A DNA stretch of 64,000 bases. It comes from CBDFKV01 sp965249035 (GTDB lineage Bacteria > Pseudomonadota > Gammaproteobacteria > Arenicellales > Poriferihabitantaceae). Shown piece by piece: positions 44,632 to 54,342 of the stretch (position 1 is its first letter; each line of letters opens with the position of its first letter). The position numbers were made by a program, and so were the translations under genes. Under the pieces are notes generated by a model. The model had not been told where the DNA came from, ran no database searches, and worked only from the letters and a program-made list of their open reading frames with translations. The stretch is taken from the NCBI GenBank assembly GCA_965249035.1, contig CBDFKV010000007.1:558001-622000 (forward strand), in the 5' to 3' direction.

Positions 44632-47205
44632 ATGCGAATGGACAAACTCACATCAAAATTTCAAACGGCTATCGCCGACGCACAAAGCATGGCGGTGGGT
44701 CGTGATCATCAATTCATTGAACCCGCGCACCTCATGCTAGCCCTACTGGATCAGCAAGGTGGCACGACACGCCCATTGTTAACCAAGCTGGGGGTTAATG
44801 TATCGCAATTGCGCACTGGTTTAGATCAAATATTGGATGGCATTGCTCAGGTTTCTGGTAACGCTGGTGATATTCATATCAGCAATGATTTGGCCAAACT
44901 GCTTAACCTAACTGACAAATACGCTCAAGATCGAAAAGACGATTTTATTTCATCAGAGCTGTTTTTACTGGCCGCCTTGGAAGATAAAGACCAGCTAGGC
45001 AAAAAGCTAAAACAACTGGGCGTCAATAAAACGGGTGTTGAAACTGCGATTGAAGAAGTGCGTGGCGGGCAAAGTGTTGACGACCCCAACGCCGAAGACC
45101 AGCGTCAAGCGCTGGATAAATATACGATGGACCTGACCGAGCGCGCCGAACAAGGCAAGATGGATCCTATCATCGGTCGCGATGATGAAATTCGCCGTGC
45201 TATTCAAATACTGCAGCGCCGCCGAAAGAATAATCCTGTCTTCATTGGCGAACCTGGCGTCGGCAAAACCGCGATTGCTGAAGGCTTGGCGCAACGCATC
45301 GTTAATCAAGAAGTTCCCGAAGGTATGCGCAATAAGCGATTGCTTTCATTAGATTTAGCGGCATTATTGGCGGGCGCTAAATTCCGAGGAGATTTTGAGG
45401 AGCGGCTCAAGGCGGTGCTTAATGATATCGCCAAATCAGAAGGTGAAATCATCCTGTTTATCGACGAAATCCACACCATTGTTGGTGCAGGAAAAGCCGA
45501 AGGTGCGCTGGATGCGGGTAATATGCTAAAGCCCGCTTTGGCACGAGGCGAATTGCACTGCATTGGCGCAACCACACTTGATGAATACCGTAAGTACATC
45601 GAAAAAGATGCAGCACTGGAGCGACGCTTTCAAAAAATCGTTATCGATGAGCCAACGGTTGAAGACACGATTGCGATACTGCGCGGCTTAAAAGAACGCT
45701 ATGAAGTACATCATGGGGTAGACATCACCGATCCTGCGATTATCAGTGCAGCCACCCTGTCACACCGCTACATCACTGATCGTCAATTGCCCGACAAGGC
45801 CATCGATTTAATTGATGAAGCGGGCTCACTGATTCGTATGGAGATCGATTCATCACCCGTTGTAATGGACAAACTCGAGCGCCGCCTGATTCGTCGTAAG
45901 ATGGAACGCGAAGCACTGAAAAAGGAAACCGACGAAGGGTCAATGCGTCGGTTAAAGGTACTGGAATCTCAAATCTCAAAGATGGAAGCGGAATACAGTG
46001 AATTGGACGAAACATGGAAGGCTGAAAAAGCGGCGGTTCAAGGTAGCACCCACATCAAGGAAGCCTTGGAGCAGGCCAAAACCGATTTGGAAGCGGCTAG
46101 TCGCGCCGGTGATTTGGCTCGCATGTCGGAAATCCAATACGGCAAAATCCCCGACCTTGAAAAGCAATTGGCTGCTGCAGCTGATGTTGATGCGAATACA
46201 TTTACCCTGCTGCGCAATACGGTAACCGAAGAAGAGATTGCCGATGTGATCTCACGCTGGACCGGCATCCCCGTTTCTAAAATGCTGGAAGGCGAACGCG
46301 ACAAGTTGCTGCGTATGGAAGATGAAATTGGCAAACGCGTGATTGGACAACGCGAAGCCATTACGGCAGTTTCGAATGCAATTCGGCGCACGCGCGCCGG
46401 CTTGTCTGACTCAAAAAGGCCCAACGGTTCGTTCCTGTTTCTGGGGCCAACCGGTGTCGGTAAAACGGAGCTATGTAAAGCGTTGTCAGAGTTTTTGTTT
46501 GATACCGAAGACGCACTGGTGCGGATCGATATGTCGGAATTCATGGAAAAGCACTCGGTCGCGCGCTTGATTGGTGCGCCTCCCGGTTATGTCGGCTATG
46601 AAGAAGGCGGTTATTTAACCGAAGCCGTGCGGCGCAAGCCCTATTCAGTGATTTTGCTGGATGAAGTCGAAAAGGCGCATCACGATGTATTTAATATCTT
46701 GCTACAGGTCTTGGACGATGGCCGCTTGACTGATGGCCATGGTAGAACCGTAGATTTTCGTAATACCGTTATCGTCATGACGTCTAATTTAGGCTCTGAG
46801 GTTATTCAATCGTTAGCTGGTGAAGATAATTACGATGCGATGAAGGCGGCCGTCATGGACATAGTCGGCGATCATTTTCGTCCTGAGTTTATTAATCGGC
46901 TGGATGAGTCGGTAGTATTCCATCCGCTGAAGAAAGATGAGATTCTGAAAATCGCGGCAATTCAGATTGCCATCCTTGCCAAACGCTTGGCCGATCATCA
47001 ATTTAGCATTGAAGTTAGCGATGAGGCCTTAGAGTTTCTGGCGAATGCCGGTTTTGATCCAGTCTACGGTGCGCGACCATTAAAGCGGGCGATTCAAGCT
47101 GAAATGGAGAACCCTTTAGCGCAACATATCTTAGCGGGAGATTTCGAAGCCGGAGCGACGATTAAAGCGACGGTTGCTGATGGCGATATCATTTTCTCCA
47201 CGTAA
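44632..47205 (+). CDS. clpB: ATP-dependent disaggregase ClpB
   Basis: This 857-residue AAA+ chaperone threads aggregated proteins through its hexameric pore with DnaK. Domain order is an N domain (residues 1-145), first AAA module with Walker A GEPGVGKT (about residue 206), a coiled-coil middle domain (about 400-525, rich in Lys/Glu) and second AAA module with GPTGVGKT (about 608) and Walker B ILLDEVEKAH. The length is that of full-length ClpB. A sigma-32-like promoter lies upstream. It converges on the AsmA-family gene. Confidence 0.97.
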   Translation: MRMDKLTSKFQTAIADAQSMAVGRDHQFIEPAHLMLALLDQQGGTTRPLLTKLGVNVSQLRTGLDQILDGIAQVSGNAGDIHISNDLAKLLNLTDKYAQDRKDDFISSELFLLAALEDKDQLGKKLKQLGVNKTGVETAIEEVRGGQSVDDPNAEDQRQALDKYTMDLTERAEQGKMDPIIGRDDEIRRAIQILQRRRKNNPVFIGEPGVGKTAIAEGLAQRIVNQEVPEGMRNKRLLSLDLAALLAGAKFRGDFEERLKAVLNDIAKSEGEIILFIDEIHTIVGAGKAEGALDAGNMLKPALARGELHCIGATTLDEYRKYIEKDAALERRFQKIVIDEPTVEDTIAILRGLKERYEVHHGVDITDPAIISAATLSHRYITDRQLPDKAIDLIDEAGSLIRMEIDSSPVVMDKLERRLIRRKMEREALKKETDEGSMRRLKVLESQISKMEAEYSELDETWKAEKAAVQGSTHIKEALEQAKTDLEAASRAGDLARMSEIQYGKIPDLEKQLAAAADVDANTFTLLRNTVTEEEIADVISRWTGIPVSKMLEGERDKLLRMEDEIGKRVIGQREAITAVSNAIRRTRAGLSDSKRPNGSFLFLGPTGVGKTELCKALSEFLFDTEDALVRIDMSEFMEKHSVARLIGAPPGYVGYEEGGYLTEAVRRKPYSVILLDEVEKAHHDVFNILLQVLDDGRLTDGHGRTVDFRNTVIVMTSNLGSEVIQSLAGEDNYDAMKAAVMDIVGDHFRPEFINRLDESVVFHPLKKDEILKIAAIQIAILAKRLADHQFSIEVSDEALEFLANAGFDPVYGARPLKRAIQAEMENPLAQHILAGDFEAGATIKATVADGDIIFST

Positions 47206-47232
47206 ACAAGCACCGATCAAGATAACATTACC

Positions 47233-47258
47233 GCCTCGTCAGCTTCGCCTGGCGAGGC
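47233..47258. terminator. Possible bidirectional terminator hairpin between clpB and the AsmA gene
   Basis: GCCTCGTCAG and CTGGCGAGGC pair over 10 bp (one G-U) around a 6-base loop between the converging stops. Flanking T or A runs are poor, so terminator activity is uncertain. Confidence 0.4.
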
Positions 47259-47259
47259 C

Positions 47260-50200
47260 CTATTTATTACCATCAGCATCCTGGTAAGTGGGTGTTGGGT
47301 GCTTGTCTACGCCGGTCTTTTCCAGGGTTTCCGTAATCTTGTCGGTAATGGTATTGCTTAGCGACTCTACCACCGGGTTACTTAGCGTTTGTTGACACAC
47401 ATCCGAATTCGCTTTAGTGCGATCCAATATGCCTTGGGCGAGCACAGTCCAGCCTCCAGATAACACTGCAGCACCAATGGATATTCCGGTTTTCAGCAAC
47501 CCTTTTGCACCGACTTCTATCTGCGGCTTATCGATCGTCCCCCCGACTTGAATCAATTTAGCGATAGTACCCGGACTCACGCCAATCCCGGTACGGGCTT
47601 TGGGGGCAATTAAAAGTTGTATGTTTTCGCTGCTGAAATTAATTTTTCCACCACCGAGTAGCGTTACCCGATCAGTTTTTATCGCCACGCCTTGGCTGGC
47701 ATTGGCAATGCCTTTAACAATTGGGAAATGAATCACCCCGCATTCAACCTTGACGTATTTATTTGATTCCTCTAAAGGGTTAATCGTGCGCATCAAGCCA
47801 AAAATCAAATCGCCACCGAACAAGTCAAGTTGCTCATTTTTAATCGACATATCATTCATTTGCAGCAAAATCTTACCGTAAGCAGTCCCCATAATCTCGG
47901 ACACGCTGTGGCCACGACCGGTAATACCCAAGTCGATATCGAAGGTACCACCTTGCAAAATATCAGTGTCATCTAGAAAATGGAATTCTGCTGGACTGAG
48001 ATCATTACCATACAATGAAGTCAGCAGGCTAACCCCGCTCGGGGTGTCGGATAAAACCAACCAACCGGTCAATTCTCCGCCGCCAAATTGTGCTTTAACA
48101 TCGGGAAAGCTGAGGACACCATCTTTGAGCTCCCCATCCATCTTGATATCGGTTAACAGTAACGTGTAATCGTCGTAGCGCGCTGCGTTCAAAACGATTT
48201 TTGCCTCAACTGTTTTTAACCAATCCAGCTTAATGGGGTCGGTTGAAAACAGGCGTTTCTTTTTCTGTCGTTTATACAGCTGACGCACATCGATAGAGTT
48301 AGATTCCAAAGCCAGATCGAAGAATGGGATGCTGCGCTCATCCGAAACACCTTCCCAGGAGAATTTCCCGCTGACATCGCTCTTGCCAAAGGTGAGTTCT
48401 TTCAACGTACCGACAACCATGCCTTTCTCAAAACGCAGCTCACCAACGCCGGATGACGGCAAGCCTGATTTCAGCGCGGGAGACTCACCAACCAACGGCA
48501 TATCTCGCGCATCATCCGCATGAAACTTAAAACGAAAACCTTCACCCGCAATCGGTTTGAACGACGCGATATCACCGTTTGATTCAAATTGAAAAGAGCC
48601 ATTGCTACCGATAATGCGCTCAACTGCTAGTTTTGCGCTGTCTTTTTCCGAAGTACCTGATAACGTTGCGCTGCCCCTCACCTGACCATTGGTCGGCCAG
48701 CTAAATTTCAATTGCTCTTTAATCAAAGGCGTACTGATCTGCTCTGCATCAAACCGCAGGCGGTACGCTAGCGCTTTGGGCATTCCCACAATTTCTCCGC
48801 TGAGTTTAATCGCGGTATCCGCTTCATCGGATAAATCCGCGTCAATCTCCACCAAAGACCAGTCAGTGAGTGTGTTGGATTTAAGCCGCGCACTGCCGAT
48901 ACCATGCACTTGATCGGGAAAATCTTGCTTCAGCACCGTTTCAAGCTGCAGCGGCGATGTGGCATCAAAACTCAGCTGCAGATCAGTTTGCAGCTCTGGC
49001 CCTAGTTTCATGAAGGCTCCTTGCGCCTTAATTGTTTGCCCTTCACCTTGAACCACCCCATCGACATCAACCACTGAAAACCCAGCAGCTCTATCACCCT
49101 CGAGGCGTGCGGTAGCGTTAATCGAGCCAAACTCAGGCAAGTTGATTTCATGCACCTGGTTTAAAACCGCAAATGACGCAACTTCGGCGTTGAGCTGCAT
49201 ATCATCTAAGGTCAACGTGCGTAGATCACTAATTTCTCCCTTACCTTTCAGCCAGCTCTTGCCGGTGAGTGCAGTGAAATTGATATCCTTCGCAAGCAGG
49301 CTGTTATCGGCACGATTAAACTGAACCGTCCCCGTCCCCGTAACGCCATCAAGCTTGGGCAGACGGATATTGTAACGCTTAGCATGGGTCGCAATTTGAT
49401 CGGCACTTAGTGATGCCTTCACGTCAAACTGGCCGTTCATGGGCTTAAGCAAGCTGACTGAACCTACTGCCTGAACCTCGATTCCATCAACACTTTGAAC
49501 ACTGATATCATCTAGCGACCACGCATTATCCGCTTTCACTAGCACTGCTTCGCCGCTTAAAGTGCCTGAATCTGGCCATTCTTTGCCCACCAAGGCACCC
49601 AGTGGCTTGAGTGAATCGGCTTTCAGACTGAGTTGCAGGCCACGTGAGCTTTTGGCTTTTAGATCGATCAAAGCGCCTGCTACACGCCCACTTACCCCTT
49701 CACCGGCTAAGTCCGCTTCGGCAGCGAACTTAAGATTCCCTAACACATCTCCCGTCAACTCGACGTTACCCTGCAATCGCGCATCAGCCAACGGGCTAAA
49801 CCCTAGCCATTGCAAAAACTCTTGACTGGAATAGTCGATGGTTCCTTTGAGGTCGGCGCCAGACAGATTCCAAACTGCTGCCACGCGGCCTTGGATATCG
49901 CTCATTCCACCGCCACCTTCAGACACCCACCTTATCGATTCCAATGCGCCGCTATACCACCGCTGCGGTTGCAAAAAACGTGCAGAGAGTTTGAATGGCG
50001 GGGAGTGGGGCACTCTTGGTTTTAGCCAAGGCTGAACCACAGCGATAGTCGGAGCGCTTGCTTCAATCTGCACATCCAACCCCTGCCAACGCATCACATC
50101 CGCTACCGTACCCACAACGGCTAGTTGGGTGCCGCCTACTGCCGCCTTGGCTGACAGCTGGGTTGGCTGACGCTTTAATACGGTTGCAAAATCACTCAGG

Positions 50201-50814
50201 ACACCGTTTACCTGAAATGGCTGACCTTCGGTATGACCGCTCGCATCGACCAAAATATCTCGATTTTGGGGGTGCGTCTCGGCGACAATCTGGTCGAAAT
50301 CCAACTGGTGCTTGCGGGAATTAATATTCATGCGAATAACACCCGACTTGATTTCAGCCCGCTTAACATAAAACAACTGCGCCAATTTATCGAACGATTG
50401 CGGGTTGCTAGTCGACTTTCCGCGTCGAAATAGCCAATTAATTTTACCCTCCTTTTTTTCGATCAGCATATTGGGCGCGTCCAGAGCCAATACCCGCAGC
50501 CGTAATTCACCCTTCAACAAGCCCTCCAGCGACAGTGATGCTTCGGCACGATCGATGGTCAGCATCCACGGCTCACTGCCCCAGTCAGCATTGGCAAAAC
50601 GAATGTCTTTAACTACCAGTGTTGGCCGGGGGTTCAAGGTAAACTGAAAGCCATCTGTGATTTCGAAAGCCCGCCCGGTCGATTGATAAATCTTATCGGA
50701 CAAAGATGCTTTGATCTCATCTTCGTAAATCGTAACCGCTAGAGCACCCCCTATGAGAATCACAGCAATCAGCAGAAGCAAAAAGCCCAGGACATAAAAA
50801 AGGCGGAAAATCAA
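47260..50814 (-). CDS. AsmA-family envelope protein
   Basis: This is a 1184-residue protein with one N-terminal membrane helix (VLGFLLLLIAVILIGGALAV) and a very large periplasmic part. It contains the AsmA N-terminal region and an AsmA C-terminal domain toward the end (LDLFGGDLIFGLMRTINPLEE). AsmA-like proteins such as YhdP and TamB form long beta-grooves that carry phospholipids between membranes, and this is the likely role. The size is at the upper end for AsmA proper and closer to long AsmA-like members. It is divergent from ttcA with about 70 bases between the starts. Confidence 0.88.
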   Translation of the reverse strand: MIFRLFYVLGFLLLLIAVILIGGALAVTIYEDEIKASLSDKIYQSTGRAFEITDGFQFTLNPRPTLVVKDIRFANADWGSEPWMLTIDRAEASLSLEGLLKGELRLRVLALDAPNMLIEKKEGKINWLFRRGKSTSNPQSFDKLAQLFYVKRAEIKSGVIRMNINSRKHQLDFDQIVAETHPQNRDILVDASGHTEGQPFQVNGVLSDFATVLKRQPTQLSAKAAVGGTQLAVVGTVADVMRWQGLDVQIEASAPTIAVVQPWLKPRVPHSPPFKLSARFLQPQRWYSGALESIRWVSEGGGGMSDIQGRVAAVWNLSGADLKGTIDYSSQEFLQWLGFSPLADARLQGNVELTGDVLGNLKFAAEADLAGEGVSGRVAGALIDLKAKSSRGLQLSLKADSLKPLGALVGKEWPDSGTLSGEAVLVKADNAWSLDDISVQSVDGIEVQAVGSVSLLKPMNGQFDVKASLSADQIATHAKRYNIRLPKLDGVTGTGTVQFNRADNSLLAKDINFTALTGKSWLKGKGEISDLRTLTLDDMQLNAEVASFAVLNQVHEINLPEFGSINATARLEGDRAAGFSVVDVDGVVQGEGQTIKAQGAFMKLGPELQTDLQLSFDATSPLQLETVLKQDFPDQVHGIGSARLKSNTLTDWSLVEIDADLSDEADTAIKLSGEIVGMPKALAYRLRFDAEQISTPLIKEQLKFSWPTNGQVRGSATLSGTSEKDSAKLAVERIIGSNGSFQFESNGDIASFKPIAGEGFRFKFHADDARDMPLVGESPALKSGLPSSGVGELRFEKGMVVGTLKELTFGKSDVSGKFSWEGVSDERSIPFFDLALESNSIDVRQLYKRQKKKRLFSTDPIKLDWLKTVEAKIVLNAARYDDYTLLLTDIKMDGELKDGVLSFPDVKAQFGGGELTGWLVLSDTPSGVSLLTSLYGNDLSPAEFHFLDDTDILQGGTFDIDLGITGRGHSVSEIMGTAYGKILLQMNDMSIKNEQLDLFGGDLIFGLMRTINPLEESNKYVKVECGVIHFPIVKGIANASQGVAIKTDRVTLLGGGKINFSSENIQLLIAPKARTGIGVSPGTIAKLIQVGGTIDKPQIEVGAKGLLKTGISIGAAVLSGGWTVLAQGILDRTKANSDVCQQTLSNPVVESLSNTITDKITETLEKTGVDKHPTPTYQDADGNK

Positions 50815-50882
50815 TTTTAGCTCTCGACGGGTGTTAAAATCGCGCGCTTGCTATCGGCTTGCCAAATCACCATAACCGCCCC

Positions 50883-51695
50883 ATGCACTCGCTTCAGAAA
50901 AAAACACTGGAAAGCAACAAGCGTCGAAAGCGTCTGCGCCGCTTGGTTGGCCAAGCGATAGAAGACTACGCCATGATCGCTGAGGGCGACCGAATTATGG
51001 TGTGTTTGTCGGGCGGGAAGGATTCTTATACCTTGCTGCATATGCTGCTCTCATTACAGAAAAAAGCGCCGGTGTCGTTTCAGCTACTAGCTGTCAACCT
51101 TGATCAAAAACAACCCGGATTTCCGGAGCATATTCTGCCACAGTACCTCAGCAATCTTGGAGTAGACTTCAAGATAATTGAGCAAGACACATTCAGCATA
51201 GTCGAGGAAAAAATCGCTGAAAACAAAACTAAATGTGGTCTCTGTTCCCGACTGCGCCGAGGCATACTGTATAACTACGCGCATGAACACGGCTTTAACA
51301 AAATCGCGCTCGGCCACCACCGCGACGATATCATTGAAACGCTGTTTCTGAATCTGTTTTATGGCGGCAAACTGAAATCCATGCCCCCCAAATTAAAAAG
51401 TGACGATGGCCGCAATATCGTGATCCGCCCACTGGCCTATTGTCGCGAAGCGGATATTAGCCAATACGCCGAAGAACAGGGCTTTCCCATTATTCCGTGC
51501 AGCCTGTGCGGTTCTCAAGATGGCTTGCAGCGACAAGTCATCAAAAACATGTTAAACGATTGGGGTCAACGCCATCCAGGACGGATTGAAACCATCTTCA
51601 GGAGCATGCAAAACGTCGAACCATCGCAGCTGGCTGATCCAAAACTGTTTGATTTTACCTTTGGCCAAGGAGCGACCAAGGGAGTTGAGGTATGA
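50883..51695 (+). CDS. ttcA: tRNA 2-thiocytidine(32) synthetase TtcA
   Basis: This 270-residue enzyme thiolates cytidine 32 of some tRNAs using an iron-sulfur cluster and ATP. The PP-loop motif SGGKDSYTLL (about residue 42), CGLCSRLRRG and PCSLCGSQ, which supply the cluster cysteines, are all visible. The ATG at 50883 (MHSLQKKTLESNKRRKRL) is preferred to a TTG 24 bases upstream. It overlaps mobA by four bases. Confidence 0.95.
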   Translation: MHSLQKKTLESNKRRKRLRRLVGQAIEDYAMIAEGDRIMVCLSGGKDSYTLLHMLLSLQKKAPVSFQLLAVNLDQKQPGFPEHILPQYLSNLGVDFKIIEQDTFSIVEEKIAENKTKCGLCSRLRRGILYNYAHEHGFNKIALGHHRDDIIETLFLNLFYGGKLKSMPPKLKSDDGRNIVIRPLAYCREADISQYAEEQGFPIIPCSLCGSQDGLQRQVIKNMLNDWGQRHPGRIETIFRSMQNVEPSQLADPKLFDFTFGQGATKGVEV

Positions 51696-52258
51696 GTAAT
51701 GGCCTCATTACTGGCGGTATCCTCGCAGGGGGACAAGGTAGCCGCATGGGTGGTATTGATAAAGGCTGGGCAGATTATGAAGGCACACCACTGATTGAAG
51801 TAGTACTACAACGCCTAAAACCACAAGTTGATACGCTGATTATCAATGCGAATCGCAGCCTTAATCAATACGAAGCACTAGGGTATCCGCTAGCGCAAGA
51901 TCAAACCAAAGGCTACCAAGGGCCGTTGGCGGGCGTTGCGACTTTGATGGCTACCGCCAAAACCCCTTATTTATTGATAGTCCCCTGTGATGGGCCGCTC
52001 TTTCCACTGAATTTAGCTCACCGTTTGCGCGCAGCACTTGAGGCCGAATCAACCACCATCGCAATCGCCGCTGATGCTGAGCGATATCAGCCCACTTACG
52101 CTTTGCTTCCTATTCGCCTTGGTGATGAACTCGACGCATTTATGGCTGATGGTGGGCGAAAAATTATGGCTTGGTATCGGCAGTACCCACTGTCAACGGT
52201 TAGATTCGACCAAAGGAACGCTTTTATGAATATCAATTCTTTGGATCAGCTACGATGA
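51692..52258 (+). CDS. mobA: Molybdenum cofactor guanylyltransferase
   Basis: This 188-residue enzyme attaches GMP to molybdopterin to make the guanine dinucleotide cofactor used by DMSO-reductase-type enzymes. The N-terminal ILAGGQGSRMGGIDKGW is the MobA nucleotide-binding loop, and VPCDGPLFP carries the metal-binding Asp. It is coupled to ttcA by a four-base overlap. No molybdoenzyme gene lies in the window. Confidence 0.93.
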   Translation: MSNGLITGGILAGGQGSRMGGIDKGWADYEGTPLIEVVLQRLKPQVDTLIINANRSLNQYEALGYPLAQDQTKGYQGPLAGVATLMATAKTPYLLIVPCDGPLFPLNLAHRLRAALEAESTTIAIAADAERYQPTYALLPIRLGDELDAFMADGGRKIMAWYRQYPLSTVRFDQRNAFMNINSLDQLR

Positions 52259-52284
52259 GCGCTGCTGAAAAGTTATCATAGGCA

Positions 52285-53037
52285 ATGTCTCCATCCACCC
52301 CACTGTTACATGACCACACCATTATGGTTACCGGCGCCGGCTTTGACATTGGCCGGGCCTTATCATTAGTGTTGGCGAAACATGGTGCAACCGTGGCGCT
52401 ACTGGACAAAGATGGATCGGCGTTGGACCAGGTTTATGATGAAATCCTCACCAACGGATTCCCCGAGCCAGTCATCATAGATTTTGATCTGGCAACACTA
52501 GACAGTCAGAATGGTCAACTGATCGCCAGCCAACTGGCAGAACAGTTTGAAGGAATCAATGCGTTGATCCACACTGCCAACTGGGCGTTTGGTTTAACGC
52601 CATTATCGCATTACGAGACGGAACACTTCGAAAAAGCGATGCACCATCTGTTCACGATCCCCTGGCACCTGACTCGGCTGATGCTTCCAGTACTGGACAT
52701 GCAGCCCAATCCGAAGGTTCTATTCACTTTACACGCTAGCGGCACGACGCCCAAGGCTTATTGGGGACCATATAGCGCCGCATCCGCAGCACTACACAAT
52801 ACTGCCCAAGTATGGGCAGATGAGCTTGAAAATCGTCACTTCGAATTTCATTGCATTACACCGCCTGACAATATTCGCAGTGCTATACGGCTGAAACACT
52901 TTCCAGCGGAGGCGCAAGAGTCTTTGCTCAGTCCCGGTGACCCTGCAATCCTCAGCCCCTATTTGGCCGCTTTACACAAAGATCTGTGTGACACGCAGAC
53001 AACCCCACCGATACAACCTTTATCAGTATCCTCATGA
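52285..53037 (+). CDS. YciK-like short-chain dehydrogenase with degenerate active site
   Basis: This 250-residue protein has the SDR fold and aligns by eye with YciK, but the key motifs are altered. The cofactor loop reads TGAGFDIG (third glycine position replaced by Asp), the NNAG motif reads HTAN, and the YxxxK pair reads YSAAS, lacking the lysine. It probably does not catalyse a normal SDR reaction and may bind a ligand or partner instead. It overlaps the DUF6164 gene by four bases and follows mobA by 26 bases. Confidence 0.8.
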   Translation: MSPSTPLLHDHTIMVTGAGFDIGRALSLVLAKHGATVALLDKDGSALDQVYDEILTNGFPEPVIIDFDLATLDSQNGQLIASQLAEQFEGINALIHTANWAFGLTPLSHYETEHFEKAMHHLFTIPWHLTRLMLPVLDMQPNPKVLFTLHASGTTPKAYWGPYSAASAALHNTAQVWADELENRHFEFHCITPPDNIRSAIRLKHFPAEAQESLLSPGDPAILSPYLAALHKDLCDTQTTPPIQPLSVSS

Positions 53038-53396
53038 GTGCAGCCCTATTTCGTCTTCGCAACGTCCCCGATGATGAGGCGGCCGAGGTTCGTGCACTAC
53101 TCAGCGAGCACGATATCATTTTCCGCGAGACCAGTGCTGGCTTTCTAGGCATCGGTACCGCAGCGATTTGGGTTGATGATCCCGCCGAACATAAAATGGC
53201 ACAACAAATTCTGGCTGACTATCAACTAGACCGCGCACTGCGTTCACGCACGGAATATCTGCAGAAAAAGGTAAGCGGTGAACATACTCGCTTTATTGAT
53301 TTATTCCGGCGGGATCCGGCCAAATTTGCAGCGTACGTACTCATTGCGGCAGTCTTGCTTTATCTATCTACCCGACCATTTTTTGGGCTGAACTAA
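53034..53396 (+). CDS. DUF6164-type protein
   Basis: This 120-residue protein has a soluble N-terminal domain (FRLRNVPDDEAAEVRALLSEHDI, a DUF2007-like signal-transducing fold by pattern) and one C-terminal membrane helix (FAAYVLIAAVLLYLS). It ends with the aromatic tail RPFFGLN. I recognise the DUF6164 pattern. The function is unknown. It is coupled to the preceding SDR-like gene. The stop is about 85 bases from rplI, which converges on it. Confidence 0.7.
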   Translation: MSAALFRLRNVPDDEAAEVRALLSEHDIIFRETSAGFLGIGTAAIWVDDPAEHKMAQQILADYQLDRALRSRTEYLQKKVSGEHTRFIDLFRRDPAKFAAYVLIAAVLLYLSTRPFFGLN

Positions 53397-53432
53397 GTTA
53401 TCTATTAGAGTTAACCTTACGGCATCACGCAT

Positions 53433-53453
53433 AAAAAAACGTCCCGTAGGACG
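53433..53453 (-). terminator. Rho-independent terminator of the rpsF-rpsR-rplI operon
   Basis: On the minus strand CGTCC/GGACG with a 4-base loop is followed by seven T residues (53433-53439), about 30 bases past the rplI stop. Confidence 0.8.
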
Positions 53454-53481
53454 CTTTCTCAATCCAGCAAATAAGCCAGGA

Positions 53482-54063
53482 TTAGTCTTTGTCTGAAACC
53501 ACTTCTTCAGCCTCTTCATCTGCTTCGGTGATATCTTCAATATCCATATCAACAGCATCTGGGATTGGCTCGTCGTTGACCAATTCGGCTGCAATTTCCA
53601 TGCCTTCTGGCACTTCACCTTCTTCAGCCAAAACAATAACTTCGACAGTAAAGCGCACATCCGGGTGCAGAATAACTTCGACCTCAAATTCACCGGTCAT
53701 CTTAAAGGGGCCTTCGGCCAGATAGACTTCAGAACGCTCTATCTCGGTGCCTTCTGCGGTCATCGCTTCAGCGATATCAATATTCGATACTGAGCCAAAC
53801 AGATGACCTTCTTCATTGGCCAAACGGGAAATACTAACCGACTTAACTGCCAACGCCATCTTCGCCTCTGCGACTTCGACGCGTTTAGCTTCTTGCTTAG
53901 CCAGTTTGGCACGTGCTGCCTCAACTTTCTCTTTCGCGTCTGAGGTTGCGTAAACGGCCTTACCTTGTGGGACCAAATAATTACGTCCGTAGCCTGATTT
54001 GACTTCAACTAAATCGCCGAGATCACCCAGGTTTTGAATACGTTCAAGTAATATAACTTCCAT
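53482..54063 (-). CDS. rplI: Ribosomal protein L9 with an acidic C-terminal extension
   Basis: This is 193 residues, against about 149 in E. coli. Residues 1-148 show the full L9 layout: EVILLERIQNLGDLGDLVEVKSGYGRNYLVPQGKA, the long connecting helix (KEKVEAARAKLAKQEAKRVEVAEA) and the C-terminal domain. The final 45 residues are strongly acidic (DMDIEDITEADEEAEEVVSDKD) with no folding signature. The gene ends the rpsF-rpsR-rplI operon. The extension is unusual and is shared in style with the tail on S6 from the same operon. Confidence 0.95.
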   Translation of the reverse strand: MEVILLERIQNLGDLGDLVEVKSGYGRNYLVPQGKAVYATSDAKEKVEAARAKLAKQEAKRVEVAEAKMALAVKSVSISRLANEEGHLFGSVSNIDIAEAMTAEGTEIERSEVYLAEGPFKMTGEFEVEVILHPDVRFTVEVIVLAEEGEVPEGMEIAAELVNDEPIPDAVDMDIEDITEADEEAEEVVSDKD

Positions 54064-54075
54064 CGTATGCTCCCC

Positions 54076-54339
54076 CTATTTGCGGTGACTATCGGTATAC
54101 GGCATCAGCGACAGATAACGGGCGCGTTTGATCGCGGTCGATAGTTGCCGTTGGTATCTCGCCTTGGTACCGGTATTACGAGCCGACGTGATTTTGCCAC
54201 TTTCCGATACGAAGCCACTCAATATTTCCAAGTCTTTATAATCGACTTCTTTGATGCCTTCGACCGTGAATTTACAAAAACGGCGACGGACAAACCGAGG
54301 TCGGCGTGGTGGTGCCTTCTTTTTCATATGACGTGCCAT
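54076..54339 (-). CDS. rpsR: Ribosomal protein S18
   Basis: This 87-residue protein of the small subunit has the core FCKFTVEGIKEVDYKDLEILSGFVSESGKI and the basic motif QRQLSTAIKRARYLSLMPY. About ten residues longer at the N-terminus than E. coli S18 if the first ATG is used; a second ATG four codons in (MKKKAPP) would also work. It lies between rpsF and rplI, 3 bases after rpsF. Confidence 0.95.
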   Translation of the reverse strand: MARHMKKKAPPRRPRFVRRRFCKFTVEGIKEVDYKDLEILSGFVSESGKITSARNTGTKARYQRQLSTAIKRARYLSLMPYTDSHRK

Positions 54340-54342
54340 AAC

